From Streptomyces clavifer (GTDB lineage Bacteria > Actinomycetota > Actinomycetes > Streptomycetales > Streptomycetaceae), in the NCBI GenBank assembly GCA_014651175.1, contig BMWJ01000002.1:124001-188000 (forward strand): a stretch of DNA of 64,000 nucleotides. Direction: 5' to 3'. Position numbers and translations under genes: made by a program. This document shows, piece after piece, positions 34,833-44,222 of this stretch. The notes below the pieces were generated by a model, which did no database searches, was not told the origin of the DNA, and saw only the letters and a list, made by a program, of their open reading frames with translations. How positions within the stretch are numbered: the first letter of the stretch is position 1; each line of letters opens with the position of its first letter.

Positions 34833-35812
34833 CGACTCTCCTGGACACGGAAAAGGACGGCAGGCCGTCCGCGCGGCCCACGGCCGAGCGGACCCGGACC
34901 CCGCTCCAGCGCGCCCTGCGCACCGAACACCGCCCCGTGTGGGAGGAGGAGCCCACCAAGGCGGGCCTCGCCTTCAAGGGCGTCGGGCTCTTCGCGATCT
35001 GCGCGGTGATCCTCGTACCCATCTGGGTGGTGGTGGTCACCAGCCTCTCCGACACCAAGGCGATCAACGAGGCCGGCGGTCTGGTCGTCTGGCCCAAGAC
35101 CGTCACCTTCGTCGCGTACACGGAACTGCTCAGCGGCGGCGCCGTCACCCGCGCCGCCCTGGTGAGCATCGGCCTGACCGTCGTCGGCACGGTGTTCAGC
35201 ATGGTGATCTCGGTGCTGTGCGCCTACGGGCTGAGCCGCAAGGACTCCTTCGCGCACCGGCCTCTGCTGATGACCATGATGGCGACGATGTTCTTCGGTG
35301 CGGGTCTCATCCCGACCTACCTGCTCGTCACGGGCATCGGCCTCAGCGACAGCTACTGGTCGATGATCCTGCCGAGCGCCATCAGCGTCTTCAACATCCT
35401 GGTCCTGCGCGGCTTCTTCATGGACACCGCGCCCGAGCTGATCGACGCCGCGCGCATCGACGGCGCGGGTGAATGGCGGATCCTGCTCCAGATCATCATG
35501 CCGCTGTCCCGGGCGGTGATCGCGGTGATCTCACTGTTCTACGCGGTGGGGTACTGGAGCCAGTGGTTCAACGCGATGCTCTACATCCAGGACAGCGACA
35601 AGTACCCGCTGCAGATGATCCTGCGCCAGCTGGTCCTCCAGCACCAGGTGCCGCCCGGCGCCATGGGCGCGGCGGTGAGCAGCGGGCAGATCAACAGCCT
35701 GTCGGTGCAGATGGCGGTGATGGTCCTCGCGCTGATTCCGGTGGCCGTGCTGTCGCCGTTCGTCCAGAAGCACTTCCAGAAGGGCATGCTCACCGGCGCC
35801 GTCAAGGGCTGA
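34829..35812 (+). CDS. Oligosaccharide ABC permease (YtcP/CarB type)
   Basis: The 327-residue second permease of the heterodimer has a cytosolic N-terminal tail of about 45 residues, six helices, the periplasm-side segment SLSDTKAINEAGGL and the EAA loop DAARIDGAGEWRILLQIIMPLS. The family is normally paired with LplB-type partners. ATG 34829 overlaps the previous stop, so the two are coupled. GH74 starts 47 bases after its stop. Confidence 0.9.
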   Translation: MTTLLDTEKDGRPSARPTAERTRTPLQRALRTEHRPVWEEEPTKAGLAFKGVGLFAICAVILVPIWVVVVTSLSDTKAINEAGGLVVWPKTVTFVAYTELLSGGAVTRAALVSIGLTVVGTVFSMVISVLCAYGLSRKDSFAHRPLLMTMMATMFFGAGLIPTYLLVTGIGLSDSYWSMILPSAISVFNILVLRGFFMDTAPELIDAARIDGAGEWRILLQIIMPLSRAVIAVISLFYAVGYWSQWFNAMLYIQDSDKYPLQMILRQLVLQHQVPPGAMGAAVSSGQINSLSVQMAVMVLALIPVAVLSPFVQKHFQKGMLTGAVKG

Positions 35813-35859
35813 GCACCACCACTCCCGTCCCCGTTTCCCCACCGGAAGGTGTGTCCGTC

Positions 35860-38112
35860 ATGCGTGCTCCGTCCGTCCCGCAGCCCGAACCCGCTCGGCA
35901 GAACGCGCCCCGGCGCCGCACCGTGCTCGCCGGGGCGGCGGTGGTCGCCGCCTCCGCCGCGGCCGTACTGCCCGCGGCCGGCCCGGCCGCGGCGGCCCGG
36001 CGACCGAGGAGGGCCCAGCCGCACCGCTGGCGCACGGCGGCGATCGGCGGGACCGGTTTCGTGACGGGCATCCTGTTCCACCCGGCCGTCCGGGGTCTGG
36101 CGTACGCCAGGACGGACATCGGCGGTGCCTACCGGTGGGACGCGGCCGCGGCCCGCTGGAAGCCGTTGACGGACCACCTCGGCTGGGACGACTGGAATCT
36201 GCTCGGCGTCGAGGCCCTGGCCGTCGACCCGGCCCACCCGGACCGGCTGTATCTGGCACTCGGCACGTACGCGCAGTCGTGGGCCGGCCCGGGCGCGGTC
36301 CTCAGGTCCGAGGACCGGGGCGCCACCTGGGCCCGTACGGACCTGACGGTGCGGCTGGGAGCCAACGAGGACGGCCGGGGCGCGGGCGAACGGCTGCTGG
36401 TCGACCCGCGCGACAGCGAGACGCTCTGGCTCGGGACGCGGCACGACGGCCTGCTGCGCTCCACGGACCGCGGGGCGACGTGGGCGGCCGACCCCGCGTT
36501 CCCCGCGACCGTCCGGGCGGGCGGCCAGGGCGTCACGCTGCTGGTGGCGGCGGGCCGGACGGTGTACGCGGGCTGGGGCGACGGCGGGACCGCTCTGTAC
36601 CGTACGGACGGCTCCGGCGGCTGGGAGGCCGTCCCCGGACAGCCGTCCGCCGACGCGGCGTCGTCGAAGGTGCCGATCCGTGCCGCGTACGACAGGCACA
36701 CCCGTGCGCTGTACGTGAGTTACGCGGACGGTCCGGGCCCCAACAACCAGAGCGACGGCTCGGTGCACCGGCTCGACACGGTGACCGGAACCTGGACCGA
36801 CGTCACCCCCGTCGCACCGGGCAGCGGTGACGCGTTCGGCTACGGCGGGGTGGCGGTCGACGCGGCCCGCCCCGGCACCGTGGTCGTCTCCACGAACAAC
36901 CGCTGGGGGCCGGTGGACACCCTGTTCCGCTCCACGGACGGGGGCGCGCACTGGACCTCGCTCAAGGACTCGGCGGTCCTGGACGCGTCCGAGACGCCGT
37001 ATCTGAAGTGGGGCGGCGAGACACCCAAGTTCGGCTGGTGGATCCAGGCCGTGGCAGTCGACCCGTACGACTCGCGGCACATCCTGTTCGGCACCGGCGC
37101 GACGATCTACGGCACACGCGACCTGGTGCGCTGGGCGCCGGAGATCCGGGGGCTGGAGGAGTCGGCGGTGCGGCAGCTGATCGCACCGCCCTCGGGGGCC
37201 CGGCTGCTCAGCGGACTCGGTGACATCGGGGTGATGTACCACGACTCCCTGACCGCCTCCCCGTCGCGCGGGATGGCGTCGAATCCGGTGTCCGGTACGG
37301 CGACCGGCCTCGCGCTGGCCACGCTGAAGCCCTCGTACGTCGTGCGGACGGGCTGGCCGTCGGGCTCCACCTCCGCGGGCGCGTTCTCCCGCGACGGCGG
37401 TGCGAGCTGGCGGCCGTTCGCCACCCAGCCGGAGATCGCCGCGTCCGCCCCCGGGCCGGTCGCCGTCTCGGCGGACGGGGCGGTGCTGCTGTGGTCGTTC
37501 ATCCACTGGGACGGCACGAAGTACCCCGCGCACCGCTCGACGGACGGCGGCGCGACCTGGGCCGAGGTCACGACGTTCCCCAAGGGCGGCACACCGGTCG
37601 CCGACCCGCTCGACCCCGCCCGCTTCTACGTGTACGACACGGACACCGGGACGGTGTTCCGCTCCACGGACCGGGGCGCCACCTTCACCCGGGCCGCCAC
37701 CGGGCTGCCCTCCGGTGATGTGCAGTTCCGCATCGCCGCCGCACCGGGCCGCTCCGGCGACCTGTGGCTGTCGGCCAAGGACGGCGGACTGCTGCGCTCG
37801 ACGGACGGCGGCCGGACGTTCACGGCGGTGGCCGGCTGCCAGGCCTCGCACGCGCTCGGTTTCGGGAAGGCGGCCCCGGCGAAGGGCCGGGCGGGCTATC
37901 CGGCGGTCTTCCAGACGGGCCGGGTCTCCGCCACGCACGACGGGGTGGCGGTGCTCCGCTCGGACGACGCGGGCAGGACCTGGGTCCGCATCAACGACGA
38001 CTCCCACCAGTGGGGGTGGACCGGTGAGGTCATCACCGGCGACCCCCGCGTCCACGGCCGTGTCTACCTGGGCACCAACGGCCGCGGCATCCAGTACGCA
38101 GATCCCGAATGA
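35860..38112 (+). CDS. Secreted GH74 xyloglucanase
   Basis: The 750-residue xyloglucan-specific endo-glucanase is built of two seven-bladed beta-propellers. Repeats such as LRSEDRGATWAR, LRSTDRGATWAA and FRSTDGGAHWTS are the blade signatures. The catalytic pair is predicted as Asp86 in ARTDIGGAYRW and Asp455 in GLGDIGVMYHD, as in known GH74 enzymes. A Tat-like signal (RRRTVLAGAA) precedes an Ala-rich core. No carbohydrate-binding module follows, unlike many Streptomyces GH74 proteins. It cuts the xyloglucan backbone outside the cell for import by the adjacent ABC system. GGAAGG precedes the ATG. Its stop sits 14 bases before the GH42 start. Confidence 0.93.
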   Translation: MRAPSVPQPEPARQNAPRRRTVLAGAAVVAASAAAVLPAAGPAAAARRPRRAQPHRWRTAAIGGTGFVTGILFHPAVRGLAYARTDIGGAYRWDAAAARWKPLTDHLGWDDWNLLGVEALAVDPAHPDRLYLALGTYAQSWAGPGAVLRSEDRGATWARTDLTVRLGANEDGRGAGERLLVDPRDSETLWLGTRHDGLLRSTDRGATWAADPAFPATVRAGGQGVTLLVAAGRTVYAGWGDGGTALYRTDGSGGWEAVPGQPSADAASSKVPIRAAYDRHTRALYVSYADGPGPNNQSDGSVHRLDTVTGTWTDVTPVAPGSGDAFGYGGVAVDAARPGTVVVSTNNRWGPVDTLFRSTDGGAHWTSLKDSAVLDASETPYLKWGGETPKFGWWIQAVAVDPYDSRHILFGTGATIYGTRDLVRWAPEIRGLEESAVRQLIAPPSGARLLSGLGDIGVMYHDSLTASPSRGMASNPVSGTATGLALATLKPSYVVRTGWPSGSTSAGAFSRDGGASWRPFATQPEIAASAPGPVAVSADGAVLLWSFIHWDGTKYPAHRSTDGGATWAEVTTFPKGGTPVADPLDPARFYVYDTDTGTVFRSTDRGATFTRAATGLPSGDVQFRIAAAPGRSGDLWLSAKDGGLLRSTDGGRTFTAVAGCQASHALGFGKAAPAKGRAGYPAVFQTGRVSATHDGVAVLRSDDAGRTWVRINDDSHQWGWTGEVITGDPRVHGRVYLGTNGRGIQYADPE

Positions 38113-38126
38113 GGAACGAGAAGTCC

Positions 38127-40103
38127 ATGCCGTCCCTGCACGACGCCACCCGTGGCCGCGTCCTCTTCGGAGGCGACTACAACCCCGAGCAGTGGCCGGA
38201 GGAGGTGTGGGCCGACGACGTCCGGCTGATGAAGGAGGCGGGGGTCAACTCCGTCACCCTCGGGGTGTTCTCCTGGGCGAAGATCGAACCACGCCCGGGG
38301 GCGCGGGAGTTCGGCTGGCTGGACCGGCTGATGGACCTCCTGCACGCCCACGGCGTCGGCGTCGTCCTGGCCACCCCGACGGCCTCTCCGCCGCCGTGGA
38401 TGGGTGCCCTCCATCCGGAGACGCTGCCGCGTGCGGAGGACGGCACACTCGTGTCGTACGGCTCCCGGCAGCACTTCTGCCCGAGCTCACCGGTCTACCG
38501 GCGCTACGCCACCGCGCTCACCGAGGACCTCGCCGCCCGGTACGCGGACCATCCGGCGCTCACGGTCTGGCACATCAACAACGAGTACTGCACGCACTGC
38601 TGGTGCGACGCGACGGCCGACCACTTCCGCCGCTGGCTGGCCGACCGGTACGGCTCCGTCGCCGCGCTCAACGAAGCCTGGGGAACGGCCTTCTGGAGCC
38701 AGCGCTACGACTCCTGGGCGGAGATCCTGCCGCCGCGCCGGGCGCAGTACATGAAGAACCCGGCGCAGGTGCTGGACTTCAAGCGGTTCACCTCCGACGC
38801 CCTGATGGAGTGCTACGTCGCCGAGCGGGACATCGTCGCCCGGCACACCCCGCACATCCCGGTGACCACCAACTTCATGCCGCTGTGGTCGGGCCAGGAC
38901 GGCTGGGCGTGGGCGGAGCAGGAGGACGTCGTCTCCGTCGACATCTATCCGGACCCGACGGACCCGCAGGGCGGCCAGTACAACGCGATGCTCGCCGACA
39001 TGACGCGCTCGCAGGCCGCCGGGCCGTGGATGCTGATGGAGCAGGCGGCCGGCGGAGTCAACTGGCGTGAGGTGAACCACCCCAAACCGGCCGATCTCAA
39101 CCGCCTCTGGTCTCTGCAGGCGGTGGCCCGGGGCGCGGACGCCGTCTGCTACTTCCAGTGGCGGCAGTCCCGGCAGGGCTCGGAGAAGTTCCACTCCGGG
39201 ATGCTGACGCACGCGGGGGAACACGGCCGCACGTTCCGGGAGGTCAAGCAGATCGGTGCCGAGCTGGCGCTGATCGGGGCCGAGGTGAGCGACGCGGCGG
39301 TCCCGGCCGAGGTCGCCGTGCTCCACGACTGGGACTCCTGGTGGGCGAGCACCCAGGAGGGCCGCCCGTCCTCACGGGTCGCGTACCCGGACCTCGTGCA
39401 GGCCTGGCACCGGGGGCTGTGGGAGAGCGGGATCGCGACGGAGTTCGCCCGCCCGGAGGCGGATCTGAGCGCCTTCCGCATGGTGGTCGTGCCCCAGCTG
39501 TACCTGCTGACGGACGCGGCGATCGACAACCTGGTCTCCTACGCGCGGGGCGGCGGCACGCTCGTGTGCGGCTTCTTCACCGGCGTCGCGGACGTGGACG
39601 ACCGGATCAGGCCGGGCGGCATGGACAGCAGACTGCGTGAGCTGTTCGGCATCCGCACGGTCCACGAGTGGTGGCCGCTGGACGCGGACGCCTCCGTGGA
39701 CTGCGACGGCTTCCGCGGCGGCCTGTGGTCGGAGGAGCTCGAGCCCGACGGCAGCGCGGAGACCGTGTCCGCGTACCGGGGCGGCGAGCTCGACGGGCTT
39801 CCCGCCGTGCTCCGCAAGGGCACCGCCTGGTACGTCTCCACACTGCCCGAGCCCGAGGCCCTGCGCGGACTGCTCGGCCGGGCCGCGGAGGGCGCGGGCG
39901 CCCGCCCCGTCCTGGAGGGGCTGCCCGAGGAGGTGGAGGCGGTGCGCCGGGGCGGGCTGCTCTTCCTCCTGAACCACAGCCGGTCCACCGTCGCGGTGAA
40001 GCTGCCGGGCCGACGCCTCGACCTGCTCACGGGTGTCGAGGCGGACGGCGGCCTGGAGCTGGGCCGCTACGGCGTGGCCGTGCTCAGAGACGTCTCCGCA
40101 TGA
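38127..40103 (+). CDS. GH42 beta-galactosidase
   Basis: The 658-residue cytosolic enzyme has a TIM-barrel with acid/base Glu153 in HINNEY and nucleophile Glu305 in LMEQAAGG. The four-cysteine metal site is visible (HFCPSS; CTHCWC). A trimerisation-like domain (VPQLYLLTDAAIDNL, GGGTLVCGFFTG) and a C-terminal beta domain follow. In this locus it would remove beta-1,2-galactose from xyloglucan side chains. I start at ATG 38127, preceded by GAGGAACGAG. ATG 38109, overlapping the GH74 stop, is the alternative. It ends in an ATGA overlap with GH95. Confidence 0.92.
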   Translation: MPSLHDATRGRVLFGGDYNPEQWPEEVWADDVRLMKEAGVNSVTLGVFSWAKIEPRPGAREFGWLDRLMDLLHAHGVGVVLATPTASPPPWMGALHPETLPRAEDGTLVSYGSRQHFCPSSPVYRRYATALTEDLAARYADHPALTVWHINNEYCTHCWCDATADHFRRWLADRYGSVAALNEAWGTAFWSQRYDSWAEILPPRRAQYMKNPAQVLDFKRFTSDALMECYVAERDIVARHTPHIPVTTNFMPLWSGQDGWAWAEQEDVVSVDIYPDPTDPQGGQYNAMLADMTRSQAAGPWMLMEQAAGGVNWREVNHPKPADLNRLWSLQAVARGADAVCYFQWRQSRQGSEKFHSGMLTHAGEHGRTFREVKQIGAELALIGAEVSDAAVPAEVAVLHDWDSWWASTQEGRPSSRVAYPDLVQAWHRGLWESGIATEFARPEADLSAFRMVVVPQLYLLTDAAIDNLVSYARGGGTLVCGFFTGVADVDDRIRPGGMDSRLRELFGIRTVHEWWPLDADASVDCDGFRGGLWSEELEPDGSAETVSAYRGGELDGLPAVLRKGTAWYVSTLPEPEALRGLLGRAAEGAGARPVLEGLPEEVEAVRRGGLLFLLNHSRSTVAVKLPGRRLDLLTGVEADGGLELGRYGVAVLRDVSA

Positions 40104-42319
40104 TCGACGGAACGTGGGAGCCGGCCCCCGCCGGCCGCTGGGAGGACGCGTTCCTCAGCGGCAACGGGCGGCACGGCGCCATGGTGTACGGCGATCCGGC
40201 GGACGACCGGGTGGTCGTCAACCACCACACCCTGGTACGGCCCAACGGCAGCGAGGACGTCCGGCCGCCCGAGCTCGCCGGCCGGCTCGGGCGTCTCCAG
40301 GACGCCCTGCTGACCGGGGACACCACGGCGTCGGAGGAGTTCGGCGCGGGCCGTCCGCTGGTGTGGGTCCAGCCCTTCCACCCGGCCTTCCGGACCTGCG
40401 TCCGCCGTGGCCGGGGGCTGCACGAGGCGGTCGCGGGCTACCGGCGCGAGGTCGACTTCACGACGGGCGAGGTGACGGCGTCGTACGAGGCGTGGCGCAG
40501 CCGCGTCTTCGTGTCGCGGGCCGACGACGTGATCGTGCAGTACGTCACCGACCTCGGGCTGAGCGCGGACATCCTGCTGGACCACGCCCTGCCCGGCGCC
40601 CCGGCGCAGCTGGCGGTCGGCCGCTCGACGGTGCTGACCCCGAACGGCGCGAACCTCGCGCTGCGGGTGGGCTATCCGGGCAGCGGTCTGGCGTACACGG
40701 GGGTCACGGCCGCCCGGATCGACGGCGGCACGGTGACCGTGGCGGGCGAGGGCATCCGGATCGAAGGGGCGCGAAGCCTCACCCTGACGACCCGGGTCCG
40801 GCGCGGGATCGGCCACCCCGGCCTCGGCGACCTGTGGGCGGCCCTGCCGCAGGAGGACTACGCCACCCTGCTCGCCCGCCATCAGCCGCTGCACCGGGCG
40901 GCGTTCGGGCGCACGTCGCTCACGCTGCGGGACGCGGTCCAGGACCGGGAGCTGTCCGGCAGCGAGCTGCTCCGCAGCCCGAAGAGCCCGGCGCTCCTGG
41001 AGCGGCTCTTCGCGGCGGGCCGCTACCACCTGCTGTCCTCGTCGGGGCAGCTGCCGCCCCGGCTGACCGGGCTGTGGACCGGCGACTGGGAGACCGCCTG
41101 GTCCGGGGCGTTCACCACGAACGCCAATCTCAACCTGCAGATCTCCTCGGCCGCCACGGCGGCCCTGCCGGAGGTCACCGAGGCCCATGCCGCCCTGGTG
41201 CACGGGCAGTTGGCGGACTGGCAGGACAACGCGCGGGCGATCTTCGGGGCGCGGGGCATCGTCGCACCGTCGCACACGGACGGCGAGTCGGGTCACACCC
41301 GGCACTTCCAGCGCGCCTATCCGCTGCACCTGTGGACGGCCGGGGCGGACTGGCTGCTGCAGCCGCTCCTCGAACACGCCGAGGTCACCACGGGCACCGC
41401 GGGCCCCCGGCTGACCGACGCCCTCGTGGAGGCCGCGCTGTTCTACGAGGACTTCCTCAGCCGCGAGGACCCGGACGGGAACATCGCCGTGGTCCCCTCC
41501 TACTCCCCGGAGAACCGGCCGGCGAACGCGAGCTGGGGCACGGTCAACGCCACCATGGACATCGCGGCGGCGCGGCACGCCCTGACCACGGCCGCCTGCG
41601 CCTCCCCCGGCCATCCGTCCGCGGATCTCTGGCGTTCGCTCGCGGCCCGGCTCCCCGACTACCTGGTGAACGAGGACGGGGCGCTCGCGGAATGGGCGTG
41701 GCCGGGCCTGGAGGAGACGTACGACCACCGCCACCTCAGCCACCTCTACCCCGTGTGGCCGCTGGACGAGATCAATCCCTACGACACCCCGGAGCTGGCG
41801 GCCGCCGCGCACCGCGCCCTGGAGCTGCGCGGGTCGGAGAACGACTCGGCGCACGGGCACCTGCACCATGCGCTGATCGCGGCCCGGCTGCGGGACCCGG
41901 CACGGGTGTCGGCGGCGCTGGACGCGGTACTGGGCGGCGACTTCTTCCACGACTCGCTGATGAGCGCGCACTATCCGTCCCGCAACGTGTACAACGCGGA
42001 CGCGGCCCACACGCTCCCGTCCGCCGTGATCGAGTCGCTCGTCCAGTCCGCCCCGGGCCGGCTGGTCCTGCTCCCGGCCCTTCCGGCGGAGTACCCCGCG
42101 GGCGAACTGCGGGGCGTACGCACGCGGTTCGGCGCCCGGCTGGACCTGAGCTGGTCCCCCGCGGGCGCCACCGCGGTCCTGCACCCCACCCGTGACGCCC
42201 GCATCGACGTGCGTACGGGCGAGAAGTTCGTCCTCACCGAGACCTGCGCCGCGAACCCCCGGGTCCCCCTGGACCTGGCGGCCGGCGTGGACCGCGTCCT
42301 CACCCTGGGGCCGCGGTAG
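40100..42319 (+). CDS. GH95 alpha-L-fucosidase/alpha-L-galactosidase
   Basis: The 739-residue GH95 protein has an N-terminal beta domain (WEDAFLSGNGRHGAMVYG, then RPNGSEDVRPPE), an (alpha/alpha)6 barrel (FTTNANLNLQISSA; GIVAPSHTDGESGHTRHF; HLSHLYPVWPLDEI) and a C-terminal beta domain. Retaining these inverting-enzyme signatures suggests it is active. There is no signal peptide. In xyloglucan it would remove the terminal alpha-1,2-L-fucose, or L-galactose, that caps galactose, before GH42. It is translationally coupled to GH42. The exact sugar cannot be decided from sequence. Confidence 0.9.
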   Translation: MIDGTWEPAPAGRWEDAFLSGNGRHGAMVYGDPADDRVVVNHHTLVRPNGSEDVRPPELAGRLGRLQDALLTGDTTASEEFGAGRPLVWVQPFHPAFRTCVRRGRGLHEAVAGYRREVDFTTGEVTASYEAWRSRVFVSRADDVIVQYVTDLGLSADILLDHALPGAPAQLAVGRSTVLTPNGANLALRVGYPGSGLAYTGVTAARIDGGTVTVAGEGIRIEGARSLTLTTRVRRGIGHPGLGDLWAALPQEDYATLLARHQPLHRAAFGRTSLTLRDAVQDRELSGSELLRSPKSPALLERLFAAGRYHLLSSSGQLPPRLTGLWTGDWETAWSGAFTTNANLNLQISSAATAALPEVTEAHAALVHGQLADWQDNARAIFGARGIVAPSHTDGESGHTRHFQRAYPLHLWTAGADWLLQPLLEHAEVTTGTAGPRLTDALVEAALFYEDFLSREDPDGNIAVVPSYSPENRPANASWGTVNATMDIAAARHALTTAACASPGHPSADLWRSLAARLPDYLVNEDGALAEWAWPGLEETYDHRHLSHLYPVWPLDEINPYDTPELAAAAHRALELRGSENDSAHGHLHHALIAARLRDPARVSAALDAVLGGDFFHDSLMSAHYPSRNVYNADAAHTLPSAVIESLVQSAPGRLVLLPALPAEYPAGELRGVRTRFGARLDLSWSPAGATAVLHPTRDARIDVRTGEKFVLTETCAANPRVPLDLAAGVDRVLTLGPR

Positions 42320-42350
42320 CGCACCTCCCCCCACCCATGGAAGGGACACC

Positions 42351-43061
42351 ATGGCACCACGACGCACTCTGACGAGGCTCCTGCTGGCACCCGCGACAGC
42401 GGTGGCCGCCCTGATCGGCTTCGCCGCGGCACCGGCCCACGCCGCGGTCTGGTCCTCATCGGACCAGTGGGGCAACTACACCACGTCCGACGGCTACATC
42501 CTCTACAACAACATCTGGGGCTCCGGAGCGGGCGCCCAGACGGTCTGGGCCAACTCCTCCAGCAACTGGGGTGTCTGGGCCAACCACCCGAACACCGGCG
42601 GCATCAAGTCGTACCCGAACGCCAAGAAGATCGTCAACAAGTCGATCACCTCGCTCTCGTCGCTGACCAGCAGCTACAACGTCACCGTCCCGTCGTCCGG
42701 GGCCTACAACACGTCGTACGACATCTGGGACACGGACTACGACTACGAGGTCATGCTCTGGGTCAACCACAACGGGGCCGTCGGTCCGCTCGGCACCTCG
42801 CAGGGGACGGTGACGCTGGGCGGCCACACCTGGGCCGTCTACAAGGGCGACAACGGGGCCAACCAGGTCTTCTCGTTCCTGCGCACCTCGGACTCCTCCT
42901 CGGGGACGGTCAACATCCTGCCGATCCTGAAGTGGATCAAGGACACCAAGGGCTGGTGGGGCAACGAGACCATCGGTGATGTCCAGTTCGGCTACGAGAT
43001 CACCTCGTCGCAGGGCGGACTGGACTTCAGGACCAACGGGTTCAACGTCTCGTCGAGCTGA
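42351..43061 (+). CDS. Secreted GH12 endo-glucanase/xyloglucanase
   Basis: The 236-residue enzyme is a single GH12 beta-jelly-roll domain behind a cleavable signal peptide ending AHA near residue 35. The nucleophile is Glu133 in YEVMLWVNH and the acid/base is Glu216 in GYEITSSQGG. There is no binding module. GH12 members cut beta-glucan or xyloglucan, and the locus context favours xyloglucan. It is the last gene of the rightward operon, 31 bases after GH95, and is followed by a strong hairpin. Together with GH74 it provides the extracellular backbone cleavage. Confidence 0.92.
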   Translation: MAPRRTLTRLLLAPATAVAALIGFAAAPAHAAVWSSSDQWGNYTTSDGYILYNNIWGSGAGAQTVWANSSSNWGVWANHPNTGGIKSYPNAKKIVNKSITSLSSLTSSYNVTVPSSGAYNTSYDIWDTDYDYEVMLWVNHNGAVGPLGTSQGTVTLGGHTWAVYKGDNGANQVFSFLRTSDSSSGTVNILPILKWIKDTKGWWGNETIGDVQFGYEITSSQGGLDFRTNGFNVSSS

Positions 43062-43111
43062 CCCCGGCGCACGGGCCCGGCGCACGGTCCTCCCACGTGC
43101 ACGGGCTCGGG

Positions 43112-43140
43112 CGAGCCGGCCCCCACCAGGGGCCGGCTCG
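43112..43140 (+). terminator. Terminator of the xyloglucan operon
   Basis: A perfect 12-bp stem (CGAGCCGGCCCC 43112-43123 with 43129-43140) and five-base loop lie 50 bases past GH12, between convergent genes. Confidence 0.8.
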
Positions 43141-43186
43141 TCCGGTTCTGCGTGCCGGGACGTCACCCGCCGGGCCGGGGTTCCGG

Positions 43187-44053
43187 TCAGCCGCGTTCCG
43201 GCTCCACCGGGAGCCACAGTTCGGCGTCGGCCCCGGTCCTGTCCGGCGACGGGCGGGTGCGCAGGATCTCGGGCCCGGTGCGGCTGCGGTACGGATTCGA
43301 CGGGAACCACTCGGTGAAGACGTCCCGCCACATCTCCTGGATGGCCTGCGGCACCGGCCCGGAGGTGGTGAAGACCGCCCAGGTGCCGGCCGGGACGGCC
43401 AGCGTGGTCGCCCCCGGGGGAGCGGCCACGGAGGTGATCACCCCGTGGTGGTAGTCGAGTTCGGTGCCCTCGGCGCGGCTGGGGTCCAGGTCGTCGCAGA
43501 CCGCGACGATGCCGTGCGGCTCCTGGTCCGACAGCTCCTCCAGCCGCTCCAGGGTCTCCCGGGGAATCCCGCGGACGAAGTCGATGATCGCCCGGTTCGG
43601 TCCCGCGTGCACCAGCGGAACCCTGGCCTTGAGCCCGACGACGGTGAAGTCCGCCTTGTCCACGACGCGGTATCGCATACTGCTACTCCCTTCAACGGTG
43701 AGGCGGAAGGCCATCCGGGACTGGGAGCTGAGCTCGGCTCCGGTACGCCGGGCCTCGCCCGGTCCGATGCCGTGCATGGCGCGGAACGCGCGCGCGAACG
43801 CCTCGCCGGAGCCGTAGCCGTAGCGCACCGCGATCTCCAGCAGTGTCTCGCGCCCCGCGAGCACCTCGGCGCCCGCGAGGGTGAGCCGACGGCGCCGGAT
43901 GTACTCCGACAGCGGTCTGCCCGCGAGCGCGGAGAACATCCGGCGCAGGTGGTACTCCGACGTGGCCGCGATGCGTGCCAGCTCCTCCACCTCGATGTGC
44001 TGGTCGAGATGGCGTTCGATGTGCTCCATGGCCTGGTTCAGCCGCTCGAGCAT
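43187..44053 (-). CDS. AraC-type regulator with GyrI-like effector domain
   Basis: The 288-residue protein has an N-terminal pair of AraC helix-turn-helix motifs (VEELARIAATSEYHLRRMF; LLEIAVRYGYGSGEAFARAF). A linker and a GyrI-like/SOUL-type domain (residues about 125-288) with VPLVHAGPNRAIIDF follow. This architecture matches multidrug- and small-molecule-binding activators such as Rob/BmrR-like proteins. ATG 44053 has AGGAGGG upstream. It lies between the xyloglucan operon and its LacI gene on the minus strand, but nothing in its sequence links it to carbohydrate. Confidence 0.88.
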   Translation of the reverse strand: MLERLNQAMEHIERHLDQHIEVEELARIAATSEYHLRRMFSALAGRPLSEYIRRRRLTLAGAEVLAGRETLLEIAVRYGYGSGEAFARAFRAMHGIGPGEARRTGAELSSQSRMAFRLTVEGSSSMRYRVVDKADFTVVGLKARVPLVHAGPNRAIIDFVRGIPRETLERLEELSDQEPHGIVAVCDDLDPSRAEGTELDYHHGVITSVAAPPGATTLAVPAGTWAVFTTSGPVPQAIQEMWRDVFTEWFPSNPYRSRTGPEILRTRPSPDRTGADAELWLPVEPERG

Positions 44054-44222
44054 GCCCGGTCCCCCCTCCTCTTGACGACCACCACGCTAGGCAGCACCGA
44101 CCCCGCCGGACCCGACATCCTGTGCCCGATCACGTCGGGTGCACGAACGGGCGGGACACCACGCGCACGGTGGGAGCCCCGGGCACACCGGGGTTCGGGT
44201 CACAGCGCCGGGCGGATGGGGG

